Of a stretch of DNA of 22,391 bases, positions 22,361 through 22,391 are shown piece after piece. Origin of the DNA: Chlamydiota bacterium (GTDB taxonomy: Bacteria; Chlamydiota; Chlamydiia; Chlamydiales; SM23-39); NCBI GenBank assembly GCA_021772165.1, contig JAJFMM010000018.1, forward strand, positions 1 to 22,391, read 5' to 3'. Position numbers and translations under genes: made by a program. How positions within the stretch are numbered: position 1 is the first letter of the stretch; each line of letters begins with the position of its first letter. The notes under the pieces were generated by a model that worked only from the letters and a program-made list of their open reading frames with translations, ran no database searches and was not told the DNA's origin.

Positions 22361-22391
22361 TTACTCTTGAGCCATGATCGCTGAAACGGCA
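22361..22391 (-). CDS. C-terminal end of an unidentified protein (partial)
   Basis: On the minus strand the last codons read AVSAIMAQE followed by TAA (22361-22363), with a strong terminator 17 bases later. Only nine residues are visible, so no identification is possible. The call rests on the stop-plus-terminator arrangement. Confidence 0.45.
   Translation of the reverse strand, partial: AVSAIMAQE

Noticed and set aside
1..22391. tRNA, rRNA and CRISPR features
   Set aside because: All gaps over 50 bp were read on both strands; no cloverleaf, rRNA-like conserved stretch or spaced direct repeats were seen.

Overview
The window looks like the chromosome of a Chlamydia-related, host-associated bacterium (phylum Chlamydiota, an amoeba-symbiont or 'environmental' type). 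The strongest pointer is the dicarboxylate carrier at 8782-10194, which closely resembles the chlamydial 2-oxoglutarate/malate translocator. Supporting signs are eukaryote-like SET, ankyrin and SH2 domains, small proteins with Inc-like paired hydrophobic segments, and a permease of the GadC type. Base composition is moderate (roughly half G+C in genes, AT-rich between genes). Legionellales also carry SET, ankyrin and SH2 effectors, so the assignment is an inference. No rRNA, tRNA, CRISPR array or transposase gene is visible.

Layout. 1-1471 (minus): two tandem SET-domain methyltransferase-like genes joined by an ATGA overlap; the second runs off the left edge. 1530-2508 (minus): two unknown membrane proteins. 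2643-4190 (plus): FAD glycerol-3-phosphate dehydrogenase, whose last codons lie inside a 167-bp near-palindrome (4168-4334). 4340-5872: a small proline-rich ORF, an OsmC-like protein and, convergent, an adenylate kinase with an N-terminal signal peptide. 5992-7854 (minus): three small membrane proteins of unknown function. 7905-10194 (minus): the dicarboxylate carrier followed by an EEP-family hydrolase. 10281-12677: an aldo/keto reductase divergent from an MFS transporter. 12657-17530 (minus): an operon of Sua5 (tRNA t6A synthesis), an EI24-like membrane protein, an RDD membrane protein, and a 905-residue ADP-forming acyl-CoA synthetase/GNAT acetyltransferase fusion. 17661-18540 (plus): a TspO-like protein and a TMEM14-like protein. 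18475-19925 (minus): an SH2-domain protein translationally coupled to an exported Fe/Mn superoxide dismutase. 20050-20223 (minus): a 57-residue acidic protein. 20295-22309 (plus): a GadC-like permease coupled to a nitroreductase. The end of another minus-strand gene with its terminator closes the window.

The genes group into three themes. One is probable host interaction: the Ank-SET/SET pair, the SH2 protein and the Inc-like small proteins. The second is nutrient and metabolite exchange: dicarboxylate carrier, GadC-like permease, MFS transporter and GlpD. The third is redox and stress handling: OsmC, exported SOD, nitroreductase, aldo/keto reductase and TspO/TMEM14. Genes are tightly packed, with several 4-bp start/stop overlaps. 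All three convergent pairs of confidently called genes lying wholly inside the window overlap at their 3' ends. The most notable observations are the SH2 domain, the tandem SET genes, the signal-peptide adenylate kinase and the palindrome that closes glpD.
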